From: Actinomycetospora succinea
GTDB lineage: Bacteria > Actinomycetota > Actinomycetes > Mycobacteriales > Pseudonocardiaceae
Direction of reading: 5' to 3'
Assembly (NCBI RefSeq): GCF_004363095.1
Contig: NZ_SNYO01000015.1
Location: 1-64,000 of the forward strand
DNA length: 64,000 bases
In this document: positions 46,984 through 55,854 of the stretch, piece by piece
How the letters are laid out: every line of letters starts with the position of its first letter
Numbering within the stretch: the first letter of the stretch is position 1
Made by a program: the position numbers and the translations under genes
Notes under the pieces: model-generated
Databases searched by the model: none
Told to the model about the DNA's origin: nothing
The model's input: only the letters and a program-made list of their open reading frames with translations

Positions 46984-47412
46984 ATGTCGTCTCCGGTGCC
47001 GTTCTCCGCGGCCGATTTCCTCGTCGAGATCGAGGGCATCGGGTCGGCCGGCTTCTCCCGGGTCCTGCTGCCCCGACAGGAGTTGCGGACGGTCCCGTAC
47101 CGCAACGGCGGCGACGGGCAGCGGACAACGTTCGCCCCGGCCGGCGCCGAGGTGCCCGACCACTTCGTCGTCACCCGCGGCGTCACGGCCGACACCAGCT
47201 TGTGGGACTGGTGGCAGGAGACGCGGGCCGGCGGCGGTTCAGCTCGCAGGGCAAGTGTGGTGCTGCTCGACGAATCTCAGAACGAGCAGGCGCGGTGGAA
47301 TCTCGTCGACTGCGATCCCGTCGCCTACTGGCTGTCCCCGCTCGACGCGACTTTGGGCGAGGTCCTGACGGAGACTCTCTGCATGACGACCGGGGGCATG
47401 GACCGGGCGTGA
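46984..47412 (+). CDS. Orphan phage-tail-tube / eCIS-like protein
   Basis: A 142-residue protein of the gp19-like tail tube family, which also forms inner tubes of extracellular contractile injection systems. Recognisable parts are 'FLVEIEGIGSAGFSRV' at the start, 'VPYRNGGD', 'VVTRGVTADTSLWDWWQETR', 'VVLLDESQNEQARWNLVDCD' and 'WLSPLDATLGEVLTETL'. Length is that of a full domain (usually about 145). No sheath, baseplate, spike or loader gene is nearby, so it is either a stray remnant or a protein recruited to another use. It follows the palindrome after the MFS gene and has an RBS hidden in a hairpin. Confidence 0.75.
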   Translation: MSSPVPFSAADFLVEIEGIGSAGFSRVLLPRQELRTVPYRNGGDGQRTTFAPAGAEVPDHFVVTRGVTADTSLWDWWQETRAGGGSARRASVVLLDESQNEQARWNLVDCDPVAYWLSPLDATLGEVLTETLCMTTGGMDRA

Positions 47413-47550
47413 TGGCGAGCGGACGAGACGCGTCCGTCGGCCAGAGCTTCGGCCCGGAGGTCGACGGCACCCCACCGAGGGCATCTCGGGCGCTGACCTG
47501 CGATTCTTGATCGTCCAGGGCTGTCGGGGGTCGGGTCTAGCGTCTGTTTC

Positions 47551-49560
47551 GTGAGCATCGACGACCGCGCGGCCGGCACCCCGGTGCCGCTCGCGGTGCT
47601 CGATGCGCTCGAGCTCTCCGGGCTGGACGGGGTCGAGGTCATCGATCACGCGCGGGCGTGTTTCCGGGCCCGTAATCAGGCCACCGCCCGGTTCCTGACC
47701 GCGTTGCACGAGGCCGGCCGCGCGGTGGACGGGCAGAAAGGCCGCCCCGCGCTGCTCGATGAGTTCTCCGGCGACGAGGCCGCCGCCGCGCTGGGCTGGT
47801 CGCGGGCGATGGCCTCCCGCTGGCTCGATCTCGCCGATGACCTGCTGCGCCGCCTGCCCGAGGTGCACGCCGCGATGCGCGGCGGCGAGCTCGACGACAC
47901 CAAGGCCCGGGTGATCTCCGACTGGACCCGCGACCTGGCCGACGACCACGCCCACCACGTGTGCGCGGTGGTCCTGCCCGAGGCGCCGGCGTTGCCGGTG
48001 GCGGCGTTGATCGAGCGGATTCAGCAGGTCGCGACCGCGCTCGACCCGCAGTGGGCCGAGCGCCGGGAGCGCACCGCCGAGAAACAAGCGCGGGTGCTCT
48101 CGTCGCGGAACCCGTCGGGCACGGCGAACGTGTGCGGCTATGACCTGCCGATGGAGCGCACCGCGGTCGGGATGGCGCGCCTGGAGGCGCTCGCGGCGGC
48201 GCTGCGCCGCCGCGGGGTGCCGGTGAAGATCGGCACGCTGCGGGCGCACGTCTATATGGCGTTGTTCGACGGCACCGCGGTCGGGCTCGACGACGACGCC
48301 CTGCTCGACCTGCTCGCCACCGAACTCGGACCAGACGACACCGACGACAACGGGCCGAGCGACGACGGACCCGACGACGACGGACCCGACGACGACGGAC
48401 CCGACGACGACGGACCCGAGGACGGCCCGAGCGACGGCCCGGACGATGACGAGCCCGGCGATGACGGGTCCCGCAACGACTCCGGTCCCGATGCCGTGCC
48501 GCCTCCCGAGAAGCTAGACGGCGGCGACGACCCGAGCGGTCGCGACACGGGACTCGAGCCCGCGGGCCGTTCCGGGGTGCGGGACGGGACCGTCGAGGTG
48601 CGGGTACGACTAACGACTGCGCTCGGGCTCGACGACCTCCCCGCCCAGCTACCGGGCTGGGGCACCGTCATCGCGCCCACCGCCCGCAATCTGCTCGAGC
48701 GCTACCGCCACGGCGAATGGCGCGTCGTGCTCACCGACCCCGACGGCCGCCTCGAACACCTCCTGCTCGCCCGCCGCCGACCCCTCGCCGGGCCCGACAC
48801 GCGCCCACCCGGGATCGGGCGACCACCCGTCCCCCGCCGCCACCAGCGGCGGGGGCGGACAGGACCAGCCATCGTCGAACTCCAGGTCCCGACGACGCTG
48901 CTCGCCGCCCTCCACCCGAACGACCACCCCGGATGGGCGTCGCTGCTGCGCGAACTCCAGGCCCGCCTACCCGGACTCGCCGCGACCCCCCGCGGCCCCG
49001 ACGACCACGTCCACCCCGCCGACGCACGGCACCGCCGTCCCAGCGCCGAGATCGACCGCTGGGTCCGCGCCCGCGACGGCACCTGCATCGCCCCCGCCTG
49101 CGGACGCCCCGCCCACAGCACCGACCTCGACCACACCCTCGACCACGGGCGCGGCGGCCCGTCGCTGAGCCGCAACCTCGGCGCCCTGTGCCGCCACCAC
49201 CACCGCGCCAAACACGACGCCGGCTGGCGGATCACCCAACCCGAACCCGGCCGCTTCCACATCACCACCCGCGCCGGCGCCCGCTACGACACCCGACCCC
49301 GCCGCATCCTCGAACCCCTCCCCACACCCCGACCCGCCGCCACGCCACGGCCCCTCCCCGCCCACGAACAACACCACGACGACCCCGACACCGACCCCGC
49401 CGAGCACGACGACCTCGTGCGCAGCCTCGAGCCACGCCGCCCGCGCGCCCGCCGAGCCGAGAGCCCCGCGCCCCGTACCGACGCCCAACGCGCCAGCCTC
49501 CGCCGCCGCCGGGACGAGCCGCTGACCCCCACGCCCGACCCCGACCCGCCCCCGTTCTGA
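47551..49560 (+). CDS. DUF222-HNH (13E12-type) protein
   Basis: Encodes 669 residues from a GTG start. The N-terminal DUF222 region (about 15-250, 'GWSRAMASRWLDLADDLLRR') is followed by an acidic low-complexity linker with DDGPD repeats, a second DUF222 part, and an HNH domain at about 505-560. The HNH motif is intact: 'RDGTCIAPACGRPAHSTDLD', 'HTLDHGRGG', 'NLGALCRHHHRAKHD'. This is the 13E12 family, multicopy in many actinobacteria, thought to be nuclease-related; its true role is unknown. The C-terminal 90 residues are Arg/Pro/Asp-rich. It ends ten bases from the convergent sigma-fusion gene. Confidence 0.88.
   Translation: MSIDDRAAGTPVPLAVLDALELSGLDGVEVIDHARACFRARNQATARFLTALHEAGRAVDGQKGRPALLDEFSGDEAAAALGWSRAMASRWLDLADDLLRRLPEVHAAMRGGELDDTKARVISDWTRDLADDHAHHVCAVVLPEAPALPVAALIERIQQVATALDPQWAERRERTAEKQARVLSSRNPSGTANVCGYDLPMERTAVGMARLEALAAALRRRGVPVKIGTLRAHVYMALFDGTAVGLDDDALLDLLATELGPDDTDDNGPSDDGPDDDGPDDDGPDDDGPEDGPSDGPDDDEPGDDGSRNDSGPDAVPPPEKLDGGDDPSGRDTGLEPAGRSGVRDGTVEVRVRLTTALGLDDLPAQLPGWGTVIAPTARNLLERYRHGEWRVVLTDPDGRLEHLLLARRRPLAGPDTRPPGIGRPPVPRRHQRRGRTGPAIVELQVPTTLLAALHPNDHPGWASLLRELQARLPGLAATPRGPDDHVHPADARHRRPSAEIDRWVRARDGTCIAPACGRPAHSTDLDHTLDHGRGGPSLSRNLGALCRHHHRAKHDAGWRITQPEPGRFHITTRAGARYDTRPRRILEPLPTPRPAATPRPLPAHEQHHDDPDTDPAEHDDLVRSLEPRRPRARRAESPAPRTDAQRASLRRRRDEPLTPTPDPDPPPF
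48361..48420 (+). repeat. 15-bp tandem repeat, four copies
   Basis: Four head-to-tail copies of GACGACGGACCCGAC (the last ends in G) start at 48361, 48376, 48391 and 48406. In frame they encode DDGPD. The copies are almost identical, so copy number is likely to vary between strains through slippage. They form the linker of the DUF222-HNH protein. Confidence 0.9.
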
Positions 49561-49570
49561 CGGCCAGGCC

Positions 49571-51508
49571 TCAGCCCCGAGGCCGGAGCCGGCTCAGCGT
49601 CGACTCGCTGGCCTGCTTGAACAGGTACTCGGCGCGCTCGTAGGACAGGCGCGAGCGGCCGGTGTCGGGGCAGCGGTCGGCCGCCGCCGGGACGCGTGCG
49701 GGACCGGGACGGCGGTCGGCGAGGAACACCGGTCCGCGGGACCGGCCCGCGAGCAGCTCCTCCAGCAGCCGCGCCGTGCGCGACCGCCACACCACCGCCC
49801 GGTCGTGGGTGCTGCGGTCGTCGCGGTCGAGGTCGGTGACGTCGAGGGCCAGCACCGCCCGCACCGGCGCCCCCGACTCGTGCAGCAGCGACCACAAGGC
49901 GCGCTCGCGGACCGGACGGGCCGGGTCGTCGCACAGCGCCGCCACGCGGTCCGGCGAAACCGAGGCCGACGACACAGCCGTCGACGCGCGGCGCCCCAGC
50001 TCCCCCGCGAGCTCCGGCCGTTCCACGAACGCCGCGAACGACCGGGCGGCGGCGCGGTGGCGGTTCCAGGTGGCCGGGGCTGCGCTGCCCCACGAGGTCG
50101 TGAGCACCCGGGCGACGTCGGCGCCGGTGAGCGCGGCGAGCGGGGTCGTGCCGCCGAGCCCGCGGACCAGGCGCCGCAGGGTCTGGCCGTACGCCCGGCG
50201 GGCGGGGGCGTCGAGGCCGTCGAGGAACCGCGCGCCGACCTCCTCGAGCGTGGGTCCCGCAGGCGCCGCGACCAGGTCCGCCGCCCGCGCGTCGAGGAAC
50301 GCGCGCTCGGCGTCGTTGCGGGTCAGCGCGGCCGCGCGGGCGTACTCCCGGCGCGCCTCCTCGTCGCGACCGAGCCGGGCGAGCAGGTCGGCGCGCACCC
50401 CGGGCAGCAGGTGGTAGTCGCGCAGCCGGGGGTCGTCGCGCAGCGCCTCGACCAGCGCGAGGCCCTCGGCGGGACCGCGGGCACGCGCCACCGCGACGGC
50501 CCGGTTCAGCGCGACGACGGGCGTGGGCAGCAGCGCGGCGAGGCGGTCGTAGAGCGCGGCGATCGCGGCCCAGTCGGTGTCCTCGGGGCGGCGCGCCTGC
50601 GCGTGGCAGACGGCGATGGCCGCCTGGAGGACGTACGGGCCGGCGCCTCCCCCCAGGTCCCGTGCTCGCAGCATCGCGGTGAACCCGCGGCGCACGTGGA
50701 CCGGGTCCCAGCGCCCGCGGTCCTGCTCGTGCAGCGGGATCGGCTCGCCCGTCGGTCCGGTCCGCGCCGCCGCGCGCGAGGCCTGCAGCTCCATCAGCGC
50801 GAGCAGCCCGTGCACCTCGGGCTCGGACGGGGCGAGGGCAGCCAGCCGGTGACCGAGCCGCAGGGCCTGGCCGCACAGGTCCGTGCGCAGCAGGGCCTGC
50901 CCGGACGTGGCCGCGTAGCCCTCGTTGAAGACGAGGTAGACCACCTCGAGCACCGACGACAGGCGCGCCGCGAGCTCGTCACGCCCGGGCATCGCGAACT
51001 CGGCGCCCTCGTCGGCGAGGGTCCGCTTGGCGTCGGCGATCCGGCGGGCGATCGTGGCCTCGTCGACGAGGAACGCCCGCGCGATCTCGTCGGCGGACAG
51101 GCCGCCGAGCAGGCGCAGGGTCAGCGCGAGGCGTCCCTCGGTGCGCAGCACCGGGTGACACGACAGGAACATCAGCCGCAGGACGTCGGCGTCCTCGTCC
51201 TCGTCAGCGGCGACGTCCTCGGTGTCCACGGCCGCCAGCGCCGTGTGCGCCCGCTCCGCCCGTTCCACGCGACGGAGGTGGTCGACGGCCCGCCGCTTGG
51301 CGACGGAGGTCAGCCAGGCGCCGGGGTTGTCGGGGACCCCGGCGTCCGGCCACTGCTCGAGGGCCGAGACCAGCGCGTCCTGCGCGAGCTCCTCGGCCAG
51401 GCCCACGTCGTGGACCATCCGCGTGAGGGCGGCGACGATCCGGGCGGACTCGAGCTTCCAGACCGCGTCCACCCGGGCGCGCACGCCGCCCCCACGCGGG
51501 GAGGTCAC
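49571..51508 (-). CDS. ECF sigma factor fused to truncated recombinase
   Basis: Encodes 645 residues from GTG 51508. Residues 1-415 are a complete ECF sigma factor of the DUF6596 type: region 2 at about 16-80 ('MVHDVGLAEELAQDALVSAL'), region 4 at about 125-168 ('LGGLSADEIARAFLVDEATI'), then the C-terminal helical domain ('YLVFNEGYAATSG'). Such proteins normally end near 'ERAFLDARAADL' (about 411). Here the frame continues through a recombinase SAM-like domain (about 418-510) and part of a catalytic domain ('LLHESGAPVRAVLALDVTDL'). It stops soon after 'LSYERAEYLFKQASES', where the H-x-x-R box and nucleophilic Tyr should come. The recombinase is therefore incomplete. GTGA overlap with the YciI gene. 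Confidence 0.85.
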   Translation of the reverse strand: MTSPRGGGVRARVDAVWKLESARIVAALTRMVHDVGLAEELAQDALVSALEQWPDAGVPDNPGAWLTSVAKRRAVDHLRRVERAERAHTALAAVDTEDVAADEDEDADVLRLMFLSCHPVLRTEGRLALTLRLLGGLSADEIARAFLVDEATIARRIADAKRTLADEGAEFAMPGRDELAARLSSVLEVVYLVFNEGYAATSGQALLRTDLCGQALRLGHRLAALAPSEPEVHGLLALMELQASRAAARTGPTGEPIPLHEQDRGRWDPVHVRRGFTAMLRARDLGGGAGPYVLQAAIAVCHAQARRPEDTDWAAIAALYDRLAALLPTPVVALNRAVAVARARGPAEGLALVEALRDDPRLRDYHLLPGVRADLLARLGRDEEARREYARAAALTRNDAERAFLDARAADLVAAPAGPTLEEVGARFLDGLDAPARRAYGQTLRRLVRGLGGTTPLAALTGADVARVLTTSWGSAAPATWNRHRAAARSFAAFVERPELAGELGRRASTAVSSASVSPDRVAALCDDPARPVRERALWSLLHESGAPVRAVLALDVTDLDRDDRSTHDRAVVWRSRTARLLEELLAGRSRGPVFLADRRPGPARVPAAADRCPDTGRSRLSYERAEYLFKQASESTLSRLRPRG

Positions 51509-51828
51509 GGGCCCATCACCCGGTGCAGGATGCTGTCGCCGTCACCGACGATCTTCCGGAAGCGCCGCGAGACCTCTAGCGCCTCCTCGTGGGAGGACAC
51601 CTCGACGAGCGCGAAGCCCAGGATCTCCTCCTTGGCCTCGACGAAGGGCCCGTCCGTCACGGTGATCTCGTCACCGTGCGAGGTCATCTTCACGCCGCCG
51701 GGCTCCAGGCCCCCGGTGGCGATGAGGATCCCGGCGGCGGTCATCTCCTCGATGAACGCGCCCATCTCGGCGAACAGGGCCTCGTCGGCCGCGCGGCTGT
51801 TCTGCCCGGTGGTCATCAGGTAGCGCAT
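51505..51828 (-). CDS. YciI/DGPF-domain protein
   Basis: A 107-residue YCII-related protein. 'MRYLMTTGQN' opens it, 'VTDGPFVEAKEEILGFALVE' holds the DGPF signature, and 'HEEALEVSRRF' follows. This family sits next to DUF6596-type ECF sigma factors in many actinobacteria and is thought to act with them, although the mechanism is unknown. Start ATG 51828 with GAGGAGAT upstream. It is translationally coupled to the sigma fusion by a four-base overlap. It is divergent from the DUF998 gene. Confidence 0.9.
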   Translation of the reverse strand: MRYLMTTGQNSRAADEALFAEMGAFIEEMTAAGILIATGGLEPGGVKMTSHGDEITVTDGPFVEAKEEILGFALVEVSSHEEALEVSRRFRKIVGDGDSILHRVMGP

Positions 51829-51976
51829 CTCGATCTCCTCGATCTCCGTGGTGCGGGTGCTTCCGGCTCCACGTCGATCGGCGCGATGCGACAGGGAACG
51901 GTGCGCGTTCCCTGTCATATCAGCTCGGACGACGTCCCGGCGAGAGTTCGACCACCCCGCCGAGGAGGCACCCGAG

Positions 51977-52627
51977 ATGAGCACGATCACCGCCCCCGCC
52001 CCGACCACCAGGAACGCCTGCACCCAACTCGGCGTCCTCGCGACCGGCCTCGTCGGCTGGTGCGTCGTCTCGGTCGCCCAGGCCGCCACCCGCGAGGGGT
52101 TCGACATCCTGGTCCACCCGCTGAGCCTGCTGTCCACCGGCGACCTCGGCTGGCTGCAGATCGCGAACTTCGTCGTCGCCGGCCTGCTCACCGTCGTCGG
52201 CGCCGGCGGCCTGCGCCGGGCCCTGCGCGGCACGCCGGGCGGCACCTGGGCACCCCGCCTCGTGGCGGCCGCGGGCGTCGGGCTCGTCGCCGCCGGCGCC
52301 ATGGTCATGGACCCGGGCGCGAACTTCCCCGTCGGCGCCCCGGCCGACCTGCCGCTGGTCACCTGGCACGCGTACGGCCACATGGTGGCCGGGACAATCA
52401 CCTTCGCGTCGCTGATCGCCGCCTGCTTCGTCCTCGGCCGCCACTTCACCCGCGGCGGGCGCCGCGACCTCGCCGTGACGTCGCGGAGCGCTGGCCTGGC
52501 ACTCGTCGTCGGCTGGGGCTGGGCGATGACCGGCGGCGTGGCCGGGACGCTCACCCTCGCGATCGGCGCCATCGCCGCGATGGTCTGGATCGCCGCCGTG
52601 GCGCTGCGGCTCCGCCGCACCGTCTGA
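51977..52627 (+). CDS. DUF998 membrane protein
   Basis: A 216-residue protein with six predicted membrane helices from the ATG at 51977, which has GAGGAGG upstream. The segments 'GFDILVHPLSLLSTGDLGWL' and 'FVVAGLLTVVGAGGLRRAL' and the later 'TWHAYGHMVAGTITF' with its His residues are typical of DUF998. Function unknown. The divergent YciI-sigma pair may regulate it, as membrane proteins beside ECF genes often are targets; that is inference. A strong terminator hairpin follows. Confidence 0.85.
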   Translation: MSTITAPAPTTRNACTQLGVLATGLVGWCVVSVAQAATREGFDILVHPLSLLSTGDLGWLQIANFVVAGLLTVVGAGGLRRALRGTPGGTWAPRLVAAAGVGLVAAGAMVMDPGANFPVGAPADLPLVTWHAYGHMVAGTITFASLIAACFVLGRHFTRGGRRDLAVTSRSAGLALVVGWGWAMTGGVAGTLTLAIGAIAAMVWIAAVALRLRRTV

Positions 52628-52639
52628 CCCGCTCGACCG

Positions 52640-52676
52640 GACCCCCGGGTGCTCACCCACAGGAGCCCCGGGGGTC
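52640..52676 (+). terminator. Terminator hairpin after DUF998 gene
   Basis: GACCCCCGGG plus GCTC pairs with GAGC plus CCCGGGGGTC, giving a 14-bp stem with one bulged T and an 8-base loop. It starts 12 bases after the stop. No U-tract. The remaining 142 bases to 52818 hold nothing I can name. Confidence 0.6.
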
Positions 52677-52818
52677 TCGCACGTCTGCACCACGCACGCG
52701 TCGGCGTCGAGGCGGCGCGCCGAACGGGTGGCAAAACGCTCGACCGGATGACAAGCCATCGAGTGGATCTCTCGCGCGCCTCGTCATCCCGGGCCCCGGT
52801 CGCGCCGTTCCATGAGGC

Positions 52819-54162
52819 GTGCGCATCGATCCGACCCGGACCTCCGCCCCCGCGGGACGGGTCGCCGGATCGCCGCGGAGACGACGGACCGGACTCGTCG
52901 TGGCCGCCGGCGTCCTGGCGACCTCCCTGACCCTCGCCGCCGTCGCGCCCGTCGCGGCGGCCGAGCCCGCGCCACCGACCGGTCCCGGCACCTCCGCCAC
53001 GGCACCCCGCGACGACCGCGGGCCCGCCGACGACGGCCCCCAGCGCTGGGCCCCGCCGCTGGCCGGCACGACGACCGGCGTCGAGGTGACCCAGGGCACC
53101 GCGCGTCTCTCCACCGGTCGCGACGGCACCGAGACCGGGCCCGCCGCGCTGCGGGGCGCCGAGCGCCAGGGCCTGCTCGACCTCGGCGCCCACCAGTTCG
53201 CGACGCCCGTGAACCGCATCGAGGCGCCCGTCACCGGCGACGTCCCGCCCGGCACGCAGGTCGCCGTCGACGTCCGCGGGCAGGGCCCCGACGGCCAGTG
53301 GACCGAGTGGATCCCGGCCGCGCCCGGCGCGCCGGCGATCCTCCCCGAGCCCACCCGCACCGTGGCGGCGCGCCTCGCGCTGATCGCCCCCGCCGGCGGC
53401 ACCGGCCCGGTCGTGCGCAGCCTCGAGATCACCGCCGACCAGGTGCCCACCGACGCGCGCACGATCGCCCCGCGCGCCAGCTACCGGGTGTTCGCCACCC
53501 GCGAGGGCCTCGTCGGCGGGACCACCGCCAACGGGCACCGGATCGTCGCCAACGACCAGTTCGCCGCCCTGCCCTCGCGGCGCGCGCTCTCGCCGAACGG
53601 CAGCGGCGACTACAGCGTGCGCGTCTGCGCCGAGAGCGGCCGCTGCGCCACCGTGCCGATCTGGGACGTCGGGCCGTGGAACACCAAGGACGACTACTGG
53701 AACCCCGCCGACCAGCGCGAGCAGTGGAAGGACCTGCCCCAGGGCCGCCCGCAGGCCCAGGCCGCGTTCGAGAACAAGCACAACGGCGGGCGTGACGGGT
53801 TCGGCCGGCAGGTCAAGAACCCGGCCGGCATCGACCTCGCCGACGGCACCTTCTACGGCCTCGGTCTCAAGGAGAACGCCTTCGTCACCGTCGACTACCT
53901 CTGGACCGCCCGCTCGGCCGCGCTCGGCCGCGCGATCACCGGAGGTGCCGGGCCGGTGGTCGAGCGCACCGGCGCGGACGCGGCGGCCGCCGACGGCGGG
54001 GTGGTCGGCGACGGCGCCCAGGTCGAGGTCCAGTGCCAGATCGCCGGCAGCTCCGTCGAGGGCAGCCAGGGCACGAGCAACCTCTGGCTGCGCACCCGCC
54101 CCGACCACTACGTCCCGGCGGCGTGGATCCAGGGCGCACCCCCGGTCCCGCCCTGCGCTTAG
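52819..54162 (+). CDS. Secreted double-psi-barrel-like protein
   Basis: Encodes 447 residues from a GTG start. An N-terminal Arg cluster (RRRR) and hydrophobic stretch ('[20 protein letters not shown]') form a signal peptide that could be Tat-dependent. A linker and a beta-rich region (about 80-210) are followed by a domain at about 215-300. That domain includes '[18 protein letters not shown]' and '[18 protein letters not shown]', which resembles the RlpA/expansin-like double-psi barrel of actinobacterial wall proteins. The extreme C-terminal region carries two Cys, probably a disulfide. It may bind or remodel peptidoglycan. Four bases of context give no operon partner; menA follows 25 bases later. 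Confidence 0.65.
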   Translation: MRIDPTRTSAPAGRVAGSPRRRRTGLVVAAGVLATSLTLAAVAPVAAAEPAPPTGPGTSATAPRDDRGPADDGPQRWAPPLAGTTTGVEVTQGTARLSTGRDGTETGPAALRGAERQGLLDLGAHQFATPVNRIEAPVTGDVPPGTQVAVDVRGQGPDGQWTEWIPAAPGAPAILPEPTRTVAARLALIAPAGGTGPVVRSLEITADQVPTDARTIAPRASYRVFATREGLVGGTTANGHRIVANDQFAALPSRRALSPNGSGDYSVRVCAESGRCATVPIWDVGPWNTKDDYWNPADQREQWKDLPQGRPQAQAAFENKHNGGRDGFGRQVKNPAGIDLADGTFYGLGLKENAFVTVDYLWTARSAALGRAITGGAGPVVERTGADAAAADGGVVGDGAQVEVQCQIAGSSVEGSQGTSNLWLRTRPDHYVPAAWIQGAPPVPPCA

Positions 54163-54187
54163 CGTCGCGCCAGTAAGGTCGCCCCCC

Positions 54188-55060
54188 GTGGCGACCGTCG
54201 GCGAATGGGTGGAGGGAGCCCGGCCCCGCACGCTGCCCACGGCGATCGCGCCGGTGCTCGCGGGGTCGGGAGCGGCCGCGGGCGTCCTCGGGTTCGACCT
54301 GCTCGCCGCGGTGCTCGCGCTGATCGTCTCGGTGGCGCTGGTGATCGGCGTCAACTACGCCAACGACTACTCCGACGGCGTGCGCGGCACCGACGACGAC
54401 CGTGTCGGCCCGCTGCGCCTCGTGGGTTCGGGCGTGGCGCAGCCGTACCTCGTCAAGCGCGCCGCGTTCCTGTGCTTCGGGGTCGGCGCGGTCGCCGGGA
54501 TCGCGCTCTCGCTCTACAGCGGGCACTGGTGGCTGATCGTCGTCGGCGCGGTGTGCCTGCTCGGCGCCTGGTTCTACACCGGCGGCTCGCGCCCCTACGG
54601 CTACCGCGGGCTCGGCGAGGTCGCGGTGTTCGTGTTCTTCGGCCCCGTCGCCGTGCTCGGCACCGAGTTCACCCAGACGGGGCGGGCCAGCGGGCTCGGC
54701 ATCGGCTCGTCGGTCGGCGTCGGGCTGCTCGCCTGTGCGGTGCTCGTCGCCAACAACCTGCGCGACATCGGCTCCGACGTCGAGACCGGCAAGCGCACGC
54801 TCGCCGTCGTCCTCGGCGACCGCGACACCCGCGTGCTCTACGCCGCGCTCGTCGTGGTCCCGCTCGGCATGACGCTCGTGCTCAGCCTGCGGGCCTGGGG
54901 CGCGCTCGCGGGCCTGCTCGCGCTCATCGTGCTCGGTCCCGGCCTGCGCCGCGTGCTCGCCGGCTCCACCGGGCCGCAGCTCATCCCGGTGCTGCGCGAC
55001 ACCGCCCTGGGCCTGCTCGTGTGGTCGGCGGCGACGGCGCTGGGCCTGGCGCTCACCTAA
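54188..55060 (+). CDS. menA: DHNA polyprenyltransferase (MenA)
   Basis: A 290-residue UbiA-family membrane enzyme that attaches the polyprenyl chain to 1,4-dihydroxy-2-naphthoate. The first Asp-rich motif is '[17 protein letters not shown]' and the second '[20 protein letters not shown]', both diagnostic of MenA. About eight helices are expected. Start is GTG 54188 ('[20 protein letters not shown]'). It supplies the step between MenD and MenG, encoded 12-20 kb away. Its stop overlaps the convergent DUF4229 stop by three bases. Confidence 0.95.
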   Translation: MATVGEWVEGARPRTLPTAIAPVLAGSGAAAGVLGFDLLAAVLALIVSVALVIGVNYANDYSDGVRGTDDDRVGPLRLVGSGVAQPYLVKRAAFLCFGVGAVAGIALSLYSGHWWLIVVGAVCLLGAWFYTGGSRPYGYRGLGEVAVFVFFGPVAVLGTEFTQTGRASGLGIGSSVGVGLLACAVLVANNLRDIGSDVETGKRTLAVVLGDRDTRVLYAALVVVPLGMTLVLSLRAWGALAGLLALIVLGPGLRRVLAGSTGPQLIPVLRDTALGLLVWSAATALGLALT

Positions 55061-55431
55061 CCGCGAGGGCCCCCGTCGGCCTCGACGTCGCCGCGCAGCT
55101 CGGCGCGGAGGCGCTCGCGGCGGGCCCGGCGCGACGCGGTCGCGGCCTCCACCTCGGCGTTCAGGCGGGCGCGCAGGCCGCGGAACAGCACGAGCGAGAG
55201 CGGCAGGGCGACGACGATCGCGATGAGCAGCCCGAGCAGCAGAGGTAAACCGACGGCCGTGAGGACGCCCGCGATCACCGCGATGACGAGCAGCCGCACG
55301 CCGACGTAGAGCACGACGGCGAGGGCCAGGCGGCCGGGCGTGCCGGCCGCGGACGGGGCGCCCGCGGCGGTGTCCCCGGTGGCGTCACTGCTGGTCAGGG
55401 CCGACGGCGGCCCGGGTTCGTGGGAGCTCAC
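55057..55431 (-). CDS. DUF4229 small membrane protein
   Basis: A 124-residue protein from the GTG at 55431 (GGGGGT upstream). A polar Ser/Ala-rich N-terminus precedes two helices ('[20 protein letters not shown]' and '[20 protein letters not shown]'). A charged tail ('[19 protein letters not shown]') follows. This is the DUF4229 layout; the gene is found next to menA in several actinobacteria. Function unknown. Confidence 0.8.
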   Translation of the reverse strand: MSSHEPGPPSALTSSDATGDTAAGAPSAAGTPGRLALAVVLYVGVRLLVIAVIAGVLTAVGLPLLLGLLIAIVVALPLSLVLFRGLRARLNAEVEAATASRRARRERLRAELRGDVEADGGPRG

Positions 55432-55576
55432 ACCCCCAGGGTAGGCACTGTGCCAGCGGGGCACGCGGGGTCGTGCGGCTCGCCCACATCGTCCGGTTTC
55501 GTCCTTTGTGGTCCCTTTACCTGGATACAAGCGTTCGAGTAGGTACGGGGTCCGGTGTCACGATTCGCCGTGTTGT

Positions 55577-55605
55577 GCCCGCTCCGCCCTGCCGGCGGTG
55601 CGGGC
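55577..55605 (+). promoter_or_regulatory. Hairpin in the bldC leader
   Basis: GCCCGC-T-CCGCC pairs with GGCGG-T-GCGGGC around CTGCC: eleven pairs with one T-T mismatch. An alternative stem, CCCTGCC (55587-55593) with GGCAGGG (55603-55609), is mutually exclusive with it. The hairpin ends 35 bases before the bldC ATG. It could be a terminator for upstream read-through or a leader switch. Confidence 0.45.
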
Positions 55606-55640
55606 AGGGTTTGTGTGAGGGATAGGGAAGGTGGAGTGAC

Positions 55641-55844
55641 ATGACCATCGCTCACGAGGCCAGCGAGCGGCTCATGACCCCCGGTGAGGTCGCCGCGATG
55701 TTCCGCGTCGACCCCAAGACCGTGACCCGCTGGGCGTCCGCAGGCCGCATCGGCTCCATCCGTACCCCGGGCGGACACCGCCGGTTCCGCGAGTCCGAGG
55801 TCCGCACGCTGCTCGACGGGCTCACCAGCGAGGCGCACCACTAG
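55641..55844 (+). CDS. bldC: BldC developmental regulator
   Basis: A 67-residue MerR-like DNA-binding protein made of the helix-turn-helix domain only. 'LMTPGEVAAMFRVDPKTVTR', 'WASAGRIGSIRTPGGHRRFR' and 'ESEVRTLLDG' are near-identical to Streptomyces BldC. BldC binds cooperatively to direct repeats and controls the timing of development there; in this organism the targets are unknown. GGTGGAG precedes the ATG. Its own terminator follows, so it is monocistronic. Confidence 0.97.
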   Translation: MTIAHEASERLMTPGEVAAMFRVDPKTVTRWASAGRIGSIRTPGGHRRFRESEVRTLLDGLTSEAHH

Positions 55845-55854
55845 TCGATGCCGG

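Noticed and set aside
48361-48420. CRISPR-like tandem repeat
   Set aside because: Units are 15 bases, have no spacers and lie in a coding linker.
52640-52676. Insertion-sequence terminal inverted repeat
   Set aside because: The arms are adjacent and enclose only 9 bases; position after a stop fits a terminator.
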